From the NCBI GenBank assembly GCA_038252255.1, contig JBBSAM010000004.1:124001-188000 (forward strand): a stretch of 64,000 nucleotides of DNA, given 5' to 3'. Below, in pieces: positions 42,364-50,417 of the stretch. Each line of letters starts with the position of its first letter. Positions within the stretch are counted from its first letter, which is position 1. The position numbers were made by a program, and so were the translations under genes. The stretch is from Chersky-806 sp038252255 (GTDB lineage: Bacteria > Actinomycetota > Acidimicrobiia > IMCC26256 > JAENVU01). The notes under the pieces were generated by a model. It was given only the letters and a program-made list of their open reading frames with translations, was not told where the DNA came from and did not search any database.

Positions 42364-42503
42364 GCGGCCCGCCGTCGGCTCACGCTTCCGGCGGATGCTC
42401 GACCGTGACGCCCGGCGGGGCCGAAATGGACGCTTCGGGCTCGAGTGGCCGCCGAACACGTCCGCGCGGTTCAGGCGGTCGCCCGATCGGTCAGGCTCTT
42501 GCG

Positions 42504-43286
42504 ATGGCCGCCAACCCACCGACGCAGTACGCGACCGACCGCAACCTGGCCGCGCGCCAGCGCCTCTGGTCGACGAGCCGGCGTGATCCTGCATTCGACC
42601 TCTTCTCGTGGGTGCTCGATCTTGTGGCCATCGAGCCCAGCGACGCGCGGCGAGTGCTCGACGTGGGCTGTGGCAACGGCGCCTACGAGCGGTCGCTCGC
42701 GCAGCGCGGGCACCGAGGACGGCGCGTCGCGATCGACCTCTCGGCGGGCATGCTCCCGCACGTCGAGCACGCGGCACGGGTGCTAGCCGACGTGCAGCGG
42801 ATCCCGCTCGTGTCGGAGACGTTCGACATCGGGCTCGCCCCGCACATGCTGTACCACGTGCCGGACATCCCGAGCGCGGTGCGCGAGCTGCGCCGGGTGC
42901 TCCGGCCGGGGGGAGTGTTCGTGGCGGTGACGAACGGGATCGAGAACCTGGGCGAGCTCCGCCGACTCGTCGAAGCGGCGGTCGGCACCGGTTGGCGGAT
43001 GGCGCGTCCCGCCGACCAGCACTTCAATCTCGAGAACGGGGCCGATGCCCTGTCCACGGCGTTCGAGACCGTGACGCGGGTGGATTGCCCACCGAGCTCG
43101 GTCGTGGTCCCGGATGTGGACACGCTCGCGGACTACGTCGCGAGCACCGGCGACCACTACGAGCAGGAAGCCGGAGTGCCGTGGACGCAGGTCGTGGCCC
43201 GCGTGCGTGAGCTTGCCGGCGCGACGGTGGCCCGCGACGGCGAGCTCCGGCTCAGCTCGTCGGTCGGTGCGTTCGTGTGCCGGTGA
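42504..43286 (+). CDS. SAM-dependent class I methyltransferase
   Basis: 260 residues from ATG at 42504 (MAANPPTQYATDRNLAARQR). Motif I is RVLDVGCGNGAYERSLA, motif II-like VAIDLSAGMLPHVEHAA, and motif III LRRVLRPGGVFVAVTNG. The start Y-A-T-D-x-N-L-x-A-R-Q-x-L-W is typical of UbiE-like actinobacterial methyltransferases acting on small molecules. Between exporter genes, so it could modify a compound that the exporters handle; that is inference. Confidence 0.88.
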   Translation: MAANPPTQYATDRNLAARQRLWSTSRRDPAFDLFSWVLDLVAIEPSDARRVLDVGCGNGAYERSLAQRGHRGRRVAIDLSAGMLPHVEHAARVLADVQRIPLVSETFDIGLAPHMLYHVPDIPSAVRELRRVLRPGGVFVAVTNGIENLGELRRLVEAAVGTGWRMARPADQHFNLENGADALSTAFETVTRVDCPPSSVVVPDVDTLADYVASTGDHYEQEAGVPWTQVVARVRELAGATVARDGELRLSSSVGAFVCR

Positions 43287-43319
43287 AGATCGCGAGCCGG
43301 ACCGCGCGGAGGTGAAGGT

Positions 43320-43856
43320 GTGACGTCCTACGTAGCCCTGATGCGCGGCATCAACGTGGGCGGCAAGAACAAGGTACCCATGGCGCGACTCCGGGTGATG
43401 TTCGAGACGCTCGGCCACGGTGACATCGTCACGTACATCCAGAGCGGCAACGTCGTCTTCACGAGTGCCGCCAAGCCGCCGCGCGTTGCTCGTGACATCG
43501 CGGCCGGCATCGAGCAGGAGTTCGGCATCCGGGTGCCGGTCGTCGTGCGGACGCGTGCCGAGCTGGCCAAGGTCGTCGCGACCAACCCATACGTGAAGGC
43601 CGGTGCGGACGTCGCGAAGCTGCACGTGACGTTCCTGGCCGACCGGCCGGCCGCGGCCGCGATCAAGCGGCTCGATCCGGACCGGAGCCCGCCCGACGAG
43701 TTCGTCGTGAAGGGGCGGGAGGTGTTCCTGCATCTGCCGAACGGGATGGGCCGGACCAAGCTCGGCGTCGACTACTTCGAGAATCGCCTCGGAACCATCG
43801 GCACGGCGCGGAACTGGAACACCGTGAACAAGCTGCTCGAGCTCATGGCTCACTGA
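43320..43856 (+). CDS. DUF1697 domain protein
   Basis: 178 residues from GTG at 43320 with GGAGGTGAAGG before it. It begins TSYVALMRGINVGGKNKVPM and contains TYIQSGNVVFTSA and WNTVNKLLELM near its end, all hallmarks of the DUF1697 family. No enzymatic activity is known. It is followed after 70 bases by the third exporter gene. Confidence 0.93.
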   Translation: MTSYVALMRGINVGGKNKVPMARLRVMFETLGHGDIVTYIQSGNVVFTSAAKPPRVARDIAAGIEQEFGIRVPVVVRTRAELAKVVATNPYVKAGADVAKLHVTFLADRPAAAAIKRLDPDRSPPDEFVVKGREVFLHLPNGMGRTKLGVDYFENRLGTIGTARNWNTVNKLLELMAH

Positions 43857-43926
43857 GACATGCGGGCCCCGTAGAGTTCCGGTTCGAGACGCTCTGGGGC
43901 GAGCCGATGCCCTGGAAGGAGCCGGC

Positions 43927-45357
43927 GTGAGCTCGAAGGGCGACCAGCTCGATCGTGGCACGATCCTCGCCCTCGCGGCGATGGCGCTCGGTGTGTTCGT
44001 GATCGCGAACGACTTCACCGCGCTGAGCGTGGCGATCCCGCAGATCGAAAAGGATCTCGGAACCGATCTCACCACCTCGCAGTGGGTGATCAACGGGTAC
44101 GCGTTGGTCTTCGGAGTGTTGATCGTGACCGGCGGCCGGCTCGCGGACCTGCTCGGCCGTAAGCGCATCTTCATGATCGGCAGCGCGATCTTCGGTCTGT
44201 TCTCCGTGATCGGTGGGCTCTCGCCGAACATCGAGATGCTCATCGCGTGCCGGTGCGCGATGGGGATCGGCGGCGCCATGATGTGGCCCGCGATCCTGGG
44301 CATGACCTATGCGATCGTGCCGGACAGCCGGGCAGGACTCGCGGGCGGGCTGATCCTCGGGGTCGCGGGCTTCGGCAACGCGGTGGGCCCGATGCTCGGT
44401 GGCCTGCTCACCGACGAGCTGAGCTGGCGGTGGGTGTTCTTCATCAATCTGCCGATCGCCCTCTTCGCAATGTTCGTCACCCGACGTGAGGTGACCGAGA
44501 GCAAGGTGGCCGTGAGTGACCGCCGGCTCGACTATCCCGGCGTCGCCACGTTGACGCTCGGGGTGGTGTCCCTCCTGCTCGCACTCGACGACGGGACCGA
44601 CCTCGGCTTCACGAGCCCGGCGATCCTGGGCCTGTTCGCGTTTGCGGCGCTGATGCTCGCGGCCTTCGCGGTGATCGAATCTCGTCAGGGCGAGCACGCG
44701 CTGGTACCACGCGACGTGCTGAAGAACCGCATCTTCACCGCGGCGAACGTCTCGGTCCTGCTGATGTCGGCGATCTTCTTCTCCGCGCTGCTGTACCTCC
44801 CGCAGTTCTTCACGAAGGTGCTCGGATACTCGGCGCTCGAGTCGGGCGCCGGCCTCCTGCCCATGATGGGCGTGTTCGCGGCGACGTCGTTCGTCGCGGG
44901 GTCCATGTACGAACGGCTGGGCGCGAAGACCATCGTCTCGGTCGGCGCCGCGTTCCTCGGCTCCGGGATGCTGGTCCTGTCGTTGCTCGACGCGGGCTCC
45001 AGCTACATGTCCCTCGTGCCCGGCATGATCGTGCTCGGCATCGGCGTGGGGCTCTTCTACTCGTCGATCACCACATCCGCCGTCACCGCGCTGGACCCGG
45101 AACGCGCGAGCCTCGCGGGCGGGATCGTCTACATGTGCCAGATCGCCGGCGGGGCGATCGGCCTCGGGCTCAACACGGCGATCGTGGTCTCGGCCGGCTC
45201 CTCACAGAGTGACTTGGCCGACGGCATCGGCAACGCGTTCAAGGTCGACGCCGCGCTCGCGGTTGTCGGGCTCGTGGTGGCGGTCCTGTTCGTGGGAGGA
45301 ACCGTCCAGCACGAGAGCCATCGAACCCTGCGCTGGCGCCACCGGGCCCATGTGTGA
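43927..45357 (+). CDS. DHA2-family MFS exporter
   Basis: 476 residues from GTG at 43927; GGAAGGAG lies five bases upstream. Helix one: ALAAMALGVFVIANDFTALS; then VAIPQIEKDLGTDLTTSQW, GGRLADLLGRKRIFMIGSAI (motif A) and GFGNAVGPMLGGLLTDELSW (motif C). Shorter than the other two exporters, with 14 helices compressed and no long tail. The usual D-x-T-x-x-N-V-A of helix one is replaced by N-D-F-T-A-L-S-V-A, suggesting a different substrate. Confidence 0.9.
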   Translation: MSSKGDQLDRGTILALAAMALGVFVIANDFTALSVAIPQIEKDLGTDLTTSQWVINGYALVFGVLIVTGGRLADLLGRKRIFMIGSAIFGLFSVIGGLSPNIEMLIACRCAMGIGGAMMWPAILGMTYAIVPDSRAGLAGGLILGVAGFGNAVGPMLGGLLTDELSWRWVFFINLPIALFAMFVTRREVTESKVAVSDRRLDYPGVATLTLGVVSLLLALDDGTDLGFTSPAILGLFAFAALMLAAFAVIESRQGEHALVPRDVLKNRIFTAANVSVLLMSAIFFSALLYLPQFFTKVLGYSALESGAGLLPMMGVFAATSFVAGSMYERLGAKTIVSVGAAFLGSGMLVLSLLDAGSSYMSLVPGMIVLGIGVGLFYSSITTSAVTALDPERASLAGGIVYMCQIAGGAIGLGLNTAIVVSAGSSQSDLADGIGNAFKVDAALAVVGLVVAVLFVGGTVQHESHRTLRWRHRAHV

Positions 45358-45364
45358 GTGACCC

Positions 45365-45422
45365 GGTTCTCACCGCCAGGCGAATCTTGGCCCGTTCTTA
45401 CATGGCCTGTGATCCGCTCTTA
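45365..45422 (+). promoter_or_regulatory. Three GTTCTTAC-like direct repeats before the GT2 gene
   Basis: GTTCTCAC (45365), GTTCTTAC (45394) and GCTCTTAC (45415) lie in one orientation in the 88 bases before the GT2-GtrA gene. The last two are 21 bases apart, two helical turns. Direct repeats of this kind are common binding sites of OmpR-type response regulators. No regulator gene is adjacent. Confidence 0.4.
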
Positions 45423-45445
45423 CGACCGGGGGCGATCGTGTCGCC

Positions 45446-46639
45446 ATGCACGACGTCCGCGGCGACCAGCGCTCCGCTCCCCCCGTAGCTCTCGGCGCGG
45501 TCGCCGCGCCCGTCGTGGACATCGCGATTCCCGTGTACAACGAGGAGCAGGCGCTCACGCTCAGCGTCGAGCGGCTGCACGGGTATCTCTCGCGTGGCTT
45601 TCCGTTCTCCTGGCGCATCACGATCGTCGACAACGGGTCGACGGATGGGACATGGCTGGCCGCGACGCGCTTGGCACGTGATCTCCCGAATGTCGCGGCC
45701 CGCCGTCTCGAACGCAAGGGTCGCGGTCTGGCACTGCGGACCGCGTGGAGCGGAACGGACGCGACGGTTGTCGCGTACATGGACGTCGACCTCTCGACCG
45801 ATCTCGACGCGCTCCTGCCGCTCATCGCCCCGCTCGTCTCTGGCCACTCGGACCTGGCGATCGGGTCACGGCTCGCGCCCGGCGCTTCGGTCGCGCGGGC
45901 GCCACGACGCGAGCTCATCTCGCGCAGCTACAACCTGATCCTGCGCACCGTTCTCGCGACACGGGTGCGCGACGCCCAGTGCGGCTTCAAGGCGGTGCGC
46001 GCCGATGTCGCGGACCGGCTCTTGCCGGCAGTGAAGGACGACGGTTGGTTCTTCGACACCGAGCTCCTCCTGCTCGCCGAGCACAACGGCTTGCGCATCC
46101 ACGAGGTGCCCGTGGACTGGATCGACGACGCCGACAGCCGAGTGCACGTCGCCCGGACCGCGTTGGACGACCTGCTCGGGACGGCCCGGATGGCGCGCAC
46201 GTTCGCGACCGGGGGCGGACGGCTCGAGCTCGGCAGCTCGGCCCGCCGGCCGCTCGCAGACGACTTCGGCCGCCGGTTCGTGAGCTTCGCCACCATCGGG
46301 ACTCTGAGCACCCTCGTGTCGCTCGTCCTCTACCTGCTGACGTGGAGCGCGCTCGGAGCCATCGGAGCAAACGCGCTCGCGTTGAGCGCCACGTTCGTGG
46401 CGAACACCTGGGCCAACGCTCGCTTCACGGTCGGCACCCGCCGGCCGCGGTGGCGCGCGGCGGTCGCACTCTATGCCTTCGCACTCGCCTTCACGAGTGT
46501 GGCGCTGCTCCTCGCCGATCTGGTCGGGGCCGGCTTCGCGCTGCAGCTCGCAGTGCTCGTCGTGACGTGGTCGGTGGTGGCCGCCTGCCGCTTCGCCCTC
46601 TTGCGCTCGACGCTGCCGTCAATCCCACGCACCGCCTGA
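45446..46639 (+). CDS. GT2 glycosyltransferase fused to a GtrA membrane domain
   Basis: 397 residues. The N-terminal GT-A domain (DPM1-like) has VDIAIPVYNEEQALTLSVER, ITIVDNGSTDGTWLAATRLA, RKGRGLALRTAW, YMDVDLSTDLDALLPLI (D-x-D metal site) and RDAQCGFKAVRADVADRLLP. After residue 250 a GtrA domain with four helices follows (FVSFATIGTLSTLVSLVLYL, ATFVANTWANARFTVG). Such proteins make polyprenyl-phosphate sugars and flip or hand them to membrane GT-C enzymes, and the next gene encodes one. The two genes form a unit for glycan decoration of wall or proteins. Confidence 0.93.
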   Translation: MHDVRGDQRSAPPVALGAVAAPVVDIAIPVYNEEQALTLSVERLHGYLSRGFPFSWRITIVDNGSTDGTWLAATRLARDLPNVAARRLERKGRGLALRTAWSGTDATVVAYMDVDLSTDLDALLPLIAPLVSGHSDLAIGSRLAPGASVARAPRRELISRSYNLILRTVLATRVRDAQCGFKAVRADVADRLLPAVKDDGWFFDTELLLLAEHNGLRIHEVPVDWIDDADSRVHVARTALDDLLGTARMARTFATGGGRLELGSSARRPLADDFGRRFVSFATIGTLSTLVSLVLYLLTWSALGAIGANALALSATFVANTWANARFTVGTRRPRWRAAVALYAFALAFTSVALLLADLVGAGFALQLAVLVVTWSVVAACRFALLRSTLPSIPRTA

Positions 46640-46674
46640 ACCGTCACTGCCACCTAGCCGAGGATCGAGCTCAC

Positions 46675-48798
46675 ATGTCCAGCGCGACCCTGATCCCACC
46701 CGTCGAGGCCACGCCCTCGACGCCGGTCGACGCCGACCCGCCGGCACCGGCGCCCCGACGGTCCCCGATCCGGCGGCTGTGGCGGGGGCCGGACACCGAT
46801 CCCGGGTGGGCTCGCCCCGCGCTCTACGCGCTGCTCCTCGCCACCGCGGTGCTGTACCTGTGGGGGCTCGGCGCGTCCGGCTGGGCGAACTCGTACTACT
46901 CGGCCGCGGTGCAGGCGGGCACGAAGAGCTGGAAGGCGTTCTTCTTCGGGTCCACCGACTCGTCGAACTTCATCACGATCGACAAGACGCCCGCGTCGCT
47001 CTGGCCCATGGCGATCTCCGCTCGCATCTTCGGCCTGAGCTCATGGTCGATCCTCGTGCCGCAGGCACTCGAAGGGGTCGCGGTCGTGGGTGTGCTCTAC
47101 GCGACGGTGAAGCGGTGGTTCTCACCAGGTGCCGCGCTGCTCGCCGGTGCCGTCGCCGCGCTGACACCGGTCGCGGTCCTGATGTTCCGGTTCAACAACC
47201 CGGACTCGCTCCTGGTCCTCCTGTTGGTCGGCAGCGCGTACGCGACGACGCGTGCCCTCGAAGCCGGCAAGACGCGCTGGTTGGTTCTGGCCGGTGCGCT
47301 AGTCGGGTTCGCGTTCCTGGCCAAGGAGCTGCAGGCGTTCCTGGTGCTTCCCGGATTCGGTCTCGTGTACCTGATCGCCGGGCCGCCGAAGCTCGGTCGC
47401 CGCATCGTCCAGCTGTTGGTGCTCGGCGTGACGACGATCGTCGCCGGCGGTTGGTGGGTGGCGATCGTCCAGCTCACTCCCGCCTCCCAGCGCCCGTACA
47501 TCGGCGGTTCGCAGAACAACAGCTTCTGGAACGTCCTGTTCGGCTACAACGGCTTCGGCCGGCTCACCGGGAGCGAGACGGGCAGCGTCGGCGGCGGCGG
47601 AGCTGGTGCCGCGGGTCAGACGGGCCAGTGGGGGCCGACGGGCTGGACCCGCCTGTTCAACGACAGCTTCGGCGGGCAGGCCTCCTGGCTGATCCCTGCC
47701 GCGCTCATCCTCCTCGTCGCCGGGCTGGTACTCACGCTGAAGCGACCGCGCACGGACCGCACCCGTGCGGCGCTCATCCTGTGGGGCGGCTGGCTGCTGG
47801 TGACCGGCATGGCCATCAGCCTGGGCAAGGGGATCATCCACCAGTACTACACGGTCGCCCTCGCGCCCGCGATCGGCGCGCTCGTGGGGATCGGTGCGGC
47901 CGTGATGTGGCGGCACCGCGACCAGTGGTTCGCACGCGCCACGCTCGCGGTCGCTCTCGCGGCTTCGGTGATCTGGGCCTCCGTGCTGCTCGGTCGTACC
48001 CCGAGCTGGGCTCCCGCGTTGCAGCCGGTCATCCTCATTCTGGGTCTCGGCCTCTCGGTCGCGTTGCTCGTGCCCACGGGCCGCCGCCTCGGACTCGCGG
48101 TGCTCGGTGCTGCGGTCGTCGTCGCGCTCGCGGCGCCGGCTGCGTACTCCCTGTCGACGGTGCGCACGAGCCACACCGGCGCGCTCCCGACCGCGGGTCC
48201 CGCGGGTGCGAGCACTGGCTTCGGACCCGGTCGCGGTGGCCCGGGCGGCTTCCCCGGTGGCCCACCCAACTTCGCTCGTGGCACCGGGGGTCCGCCGAAC
48301 ATCCGCGGTGGTGGCTTCCCGGGCGGTGGGGGACCTCCCGCCTTCGCGGGGAACGGGACCGGTGCCGGCACGGCCGGCGGCCCCCCGGCCGGTGGTCTCG
48401 GCTTGCGGGGCGGTGGAGGCGGCATCGGCGGTCTGCTCAACGGCACGACCGCCGGGCCCAAGCTCACCGCGCTGCTCGAGCACGGCGGTGACGGTTACCG
48501 CTGGACCGCGGCCGCCGTCGGCGCCAACAACGCGGCGAGCTACCAGCTGGCCAGCGGCCAGGCCGTGATGGCGATCGGCGGCTTCAACGGCAGCGATCCC
48601 GCGCCGACGCTCGGCCAGTTCCAGGCCTACGTGCACGCGGGCACGATCCACTACTTCCTCGGCGGTGGAGGCTTCGGTGGCCCGGGCGGCACGTCGAGCT
48701 CGTCGAGCGCGATCGCCACGTGGGTCGCGGCGCACTACCCGTCGACCGCGGTCAACGGCGTGACGGTCTACGACCTCACCGCCCCGACCACCGGCTGA
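46675..48798 (+). CDS. GT-C glycosyltransferase, ArnT/PMT-like (GT39 type)
   Basis: 707 residues from ATG at 46675. About twelve helices begin at residue 45 (ALYALLLATAVLYLWGLGAS). The first outside loop has GWANSYYSAAVQAGTKSWKA and SSNFITIDKTPASLWPMAIS with the acidic catalytic-type residue in ITIDKTP, as in YkcA/B-like mannosyltransferases. RFNNPDSLLVLLLV and YIGGSQNNSFWNVLFGYNGF are conserved loops. From residue 500 an exported Gly/Pro-rich region (GRGGPGGFPGGPPNF) leads to a small C-terminal domain. It uses the polyprenyl-sugar made by the upstream GT2 protein. Confidence 0.9.
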   Translation: MSSATLIPPVEATPSTPVDADPPAPAPRRSPIRRLWRGPDTDPGWARPALYALLLATAVLYLWGLGASGWANSYYSAAVQAGTKSWKAFFFGSTDSSNFITIDKTPASLWPMAISARIFGLSSWSILVPQALEGVAVVGVLYATVKRWFSPGAALLAGAVAALTPVAVLMFRFNNPDSLLVLLLVGSAYATTRALEAGKTRWLVLAGALVGFAFLAKELQAFLVLPGFGLVYLIAGPPKLGRRIVQLLVLGVTTIVAGGWWVAIVQLTPASQRPYIGGSQNNSFWNVLFGYNGFGRLTGSETGSVGGGGAGAAGQTGQWGPTGWTRLFNDSFGGQASWLIPAALILLVAGLVLTLKRPRTDRTRAALILWGGWLLVTGMAISLGKGIIHQYYTVALAPAIGALVGIGAAVMWRHRDQWFARATLAVALAASVIWASVLLGRTPSWAPALQPVILILGLGLSVALLVPTGRRLGLAVLGAAVVVALAAPAAYSLSTVRTSHTGALPTAGPAGASTGFGPGRGGPGGFPGGPPNFARGTGGPPNIRGGGFPGGGGPPAFAGNGTGAGTAGGPPAGGLGLRGGGGGIGGLLNGTTAGPKLTALLEHGGDGYRWTAAAVGANNAASYQLASGQAVMAIGGFNGSDPAPTLGQFQAYVHAGTIHYFLGGGGFGGPGGTSSSSSAIATWVAAHYPSTAVNGVTVYDLTAPTTG

Positions 48799-48851
48799 CC
48801 GGGGCCAGCACCCCACTCATACCACCCACCCTCACCCCCACCCCCACCCCC

Positions 48852-48909
48852 ACCCGTTTCGGGGCGCGTAGCCGTCGCCATAGCGACGCGCGTGCGCCCC
48901 GAAACGGGT
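48852..48909. repeat. Palindrome A of the DUF559 element
   Basis: Outer arms ACCCGTTTCGGGGCGC and its complement (16 bases), inner arms GTCGC and GCGAC around CATA. It differs from palindrome B at one inner base. Its last base is the first of the gene's stop codon on the minus strand. As a strong hairpin it could also end transcription of either neighbour. Confidence 0.9.
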
Positions 48910-49820
48910 CAGGCGGCACGCGAGAGGTGCTCGCGGATTTGGCCCGCGACCGCGGCGGCGTGGTTGACGATCTCGTCCCACCGGAATCGCATCACCGTCC
49001 AGCCGTCGGCAGTCAGCCTTCGGTCACGCTCGGCATCGCGGCGGTGATCGAGGAGCCCGTCGTGGAACCGCGCGCCGTCGATCTCGACGACGAGGCGCGC
49101 GCTCCGGAAGACGAAGTCCACGCGGCCGATCCAAGCGTCCGCATCGCCCAGATCGACCTGACGTTCCGGAGCGGGGAGACCATGGCTGCTCGCCAGCTCG
49201 ACGAACCGTGACTCCAGCTCACTCTCGGGCGGGACATAGCGCGCGCCCCGCTCGGTCAACAGCGCGCGCATCAGCACGGTGCCCGACCGCCCGTGCTCGG
49301 CGAGATCGTCCAGTACGCGCCAGAGCGAGGGGAGCGTGACCAGCCGTCGCGCCAGGGAGCTGTCGAGCGCACGTTCGGCTCGCAGTGCGCGGACGCTGCC
49401 GCAGAGGTCGAACAGCGTCCGAGCCACGGAGGTACACGGGATGGCGTCGAGCACGAGACAGTGGCGGGGCGGCAGCGCGAGGGACTGCTCGAGCTCGACG
49501 CCGGCGAGCGAACGACGCCGGCGAGGGATCGAAACCGTCAGCGGCTCGATCGAGAAGCCCGGTATGCCGTGGAGCGCCGCCGCACTCCGATGCGAGAGCA
49601 CGGCACCGCTTCCGGCGGCAACGACCGCGGCAAGCGCACGGAGCCGTGGGCTCTGAGCGGCACCCGGAAGGCGGTAGACCCGCCGGCGGACATCTGCGAG
49701 CCGCCCGAGTCGCCGTCGGTGACGGATCGCAGATTCGGTGAGGCCCAATCCGAGCGCTTGCTGATGTGTGATGAGGCCGTGTTGGCGCGAAGCCAGCGCA
49801 TCCATGCGCTCGTCGGTCAT
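48909..49820 (-). CDS. AbiEi-N/DUF559 protein, PD-(D/E)XK nuclease-like
   Basis: 303 residues. The N-terminal winged-helix AbiEi-type part is ASRQHGLITHQQALGLGLTE, HRRRLGRLADVRRRVYRLPG; the middle part contains LSHRSAAALHGIPGF. The C-terminal DUF559 domain (from residue 215) resembles Vsr-like nucleases: SELESRFVELASSHGLP, GRVDFVFRSARLVVEIDGAR and FHDGLLDHRRDAERDRRLTA, giving E, D and E-x-D residues of a restriction-endonuclease fold. Usually annotated as type IV toxin-antitoxin AbiEi-like antitoxin, but no toxin gene is adjacent. Enclosed by palindromes, which is the main clue to its behaviour. Confidence 0.85.
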   Translation of the reverse strand: MTDERMDALASRQHGLITHQQALGLGLTESAIRHRRRLGRLADVRRRVYRLPGAAQSPRLRALAAVVAAGSGAVLSHRSAAALHGIPGFSIEPLTVSIPRRRRSLAGVELEQSLALPPRHCLVLDAIPCTSVARTLFDLCGSVRALRAERALDSSLARRLVTLPSLWRVLDDLAEHGRSGTVLMRALLTERGARYVPPESELESRFVELASSHGLPAPERQVDLGDADAWIGRVDFVFRSARLVVEIDGARFHDGLLDHRRDAERDRRLTADGWTVMRFRWDEIVNHAAAVAGQIREHLSRAA

Positions 49821-49860
49821 CGCCGGACGCTACGAACCGGCTGGGACATTCACGCCCCCG

Positions 49861-49918
49861 ACCCGTTTCGGGGCGCGTACCCGTCGCCATAGCGACGCGC
49901 GTGCGCCCCGAAACGGGT
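49861..49918. repeat. Palindrome B of the DUF559 element
   Basis: Same 58-base unit as palindrome A. Here pairing extends outward through CCCCG and CGGGG (49856-49923), giving 21-base arms. Confidence 0.9.
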
Positions 49919-50039
49919 CGGGGTGGGGGTGACCGGCTCGACTGAGCAGAGCCTGGGGCCGCGTCCTAGGGTTGGCGCGCCGGCGAGACGGACAGAATTT
50001 GACCGGCGAGTACCCACGAAGCACGACCGGAGGATCCCG

Positions 50040-50417
50040 ATGGCATCATCGAGCGCGGGCTTGCACGAGCCGGCGGAGAAGCTCCAACCCGAGACGATCG
50101 ACCAGCACCGCGCGCTGGTCTCGATCATGGAGGAGCTCGAGGCGGTCGACTGGTATCACCAGCGCGCCGACGCGACGAGCGACTCCACGCTCGCGGCGGT
50201 GCTCGAGCACAACCGCGACGAGGAGAAGGAGCACGCGGCGATGACCCTCGAGTGGCTCCGCCGTCACGATCCGGTCCTCGACCAACACCTCCGCACCTAT
50301 CTCTTCACGGAAGGCTCGATCACCGAGATCGAGCACGAGGCGGAGCACGAAGACGACGGTGCATCGGCGAGCCCGTCGCTCGGGATCGGAAGCTTGAAAG
50401 GGGAGGGCCAGCTGTGA
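50040..50417 (+). CDS. Encapsulated ferritin-like cargo protein
   Basis: 125 residues; GGAGG is seven bases before the ATG. A two-helix ferritin-like protein: VSIMEELEAVDWYHQRADAT and EHNRDEEKEHAAMTLEWLRR supply Glu and E-x-x-H ligands of the ferroxidase site formed at a dimer interface. The flexible C-terminus ends SPSLGIGSLKGEGQL, the encapsulin-targeting peptide type (S-L-x-I-G-S-L-K-G). It oxidises Fe(II) inside the shell. Its TGA overlaps the GTG of the shell gene. Confidence 0.95.
   Translation: MASSSAGLHEPAEKLQPETIDQHRALVSIMEELEAVDWYHQRADATSDSTLAAVLEHNRDEEKEHAAMTLEWLRRHDPVLDQHLRTYLFTEGSITEIEHEAEHEDDGASASPSLGIGSLKGEGQL

Larger units (their letters stand above)
48839..49931. mobile_element. 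Palindrome-bounded single-gene element carrying a DUF559 gene
   Basis: A DUF559 gene is enclosed by two almost identical 58-base palindromes, A (48852-48909) and B (49861-49918), in the same orientation. Outside A the sequence reads CACCCCCACCCCC and outside B CGGGGTGGGGGTG; together with the palindrome arms these form terminal inverted repeats of about 29 bases with one mismatch. Palindrome A touches the gene's stop codon, and B ends 41 bases before its start. The unit sits between two unrelated operons (glycosyltransferases and encapsulin). No target-site duplication could be identified with confidence. That it moves is inference from its structure. Confidence 0.55.

Noticed and set aside
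24447..45357. Secondary-metabolite biosynthetic cluster
   Set aside because: Oxygenases, methyltransferase and exporters are present but no PKS, NRPS, terpene or RiPP core gene was found.
47299..48816. Long minus-strand open frame opposite the GT-C glycosyltransferase
   Set aside because: Low-complexity Arg/Gly/Glu sequence without motifs; shadow of the real gene.
48909..49820. Type IV toxin-antitoxin pair
   Set aside because: Only an AbiEi/DUF559-type gene is present; neither neighbour encodes an AbiEii nucleotidyltransferase toxin.
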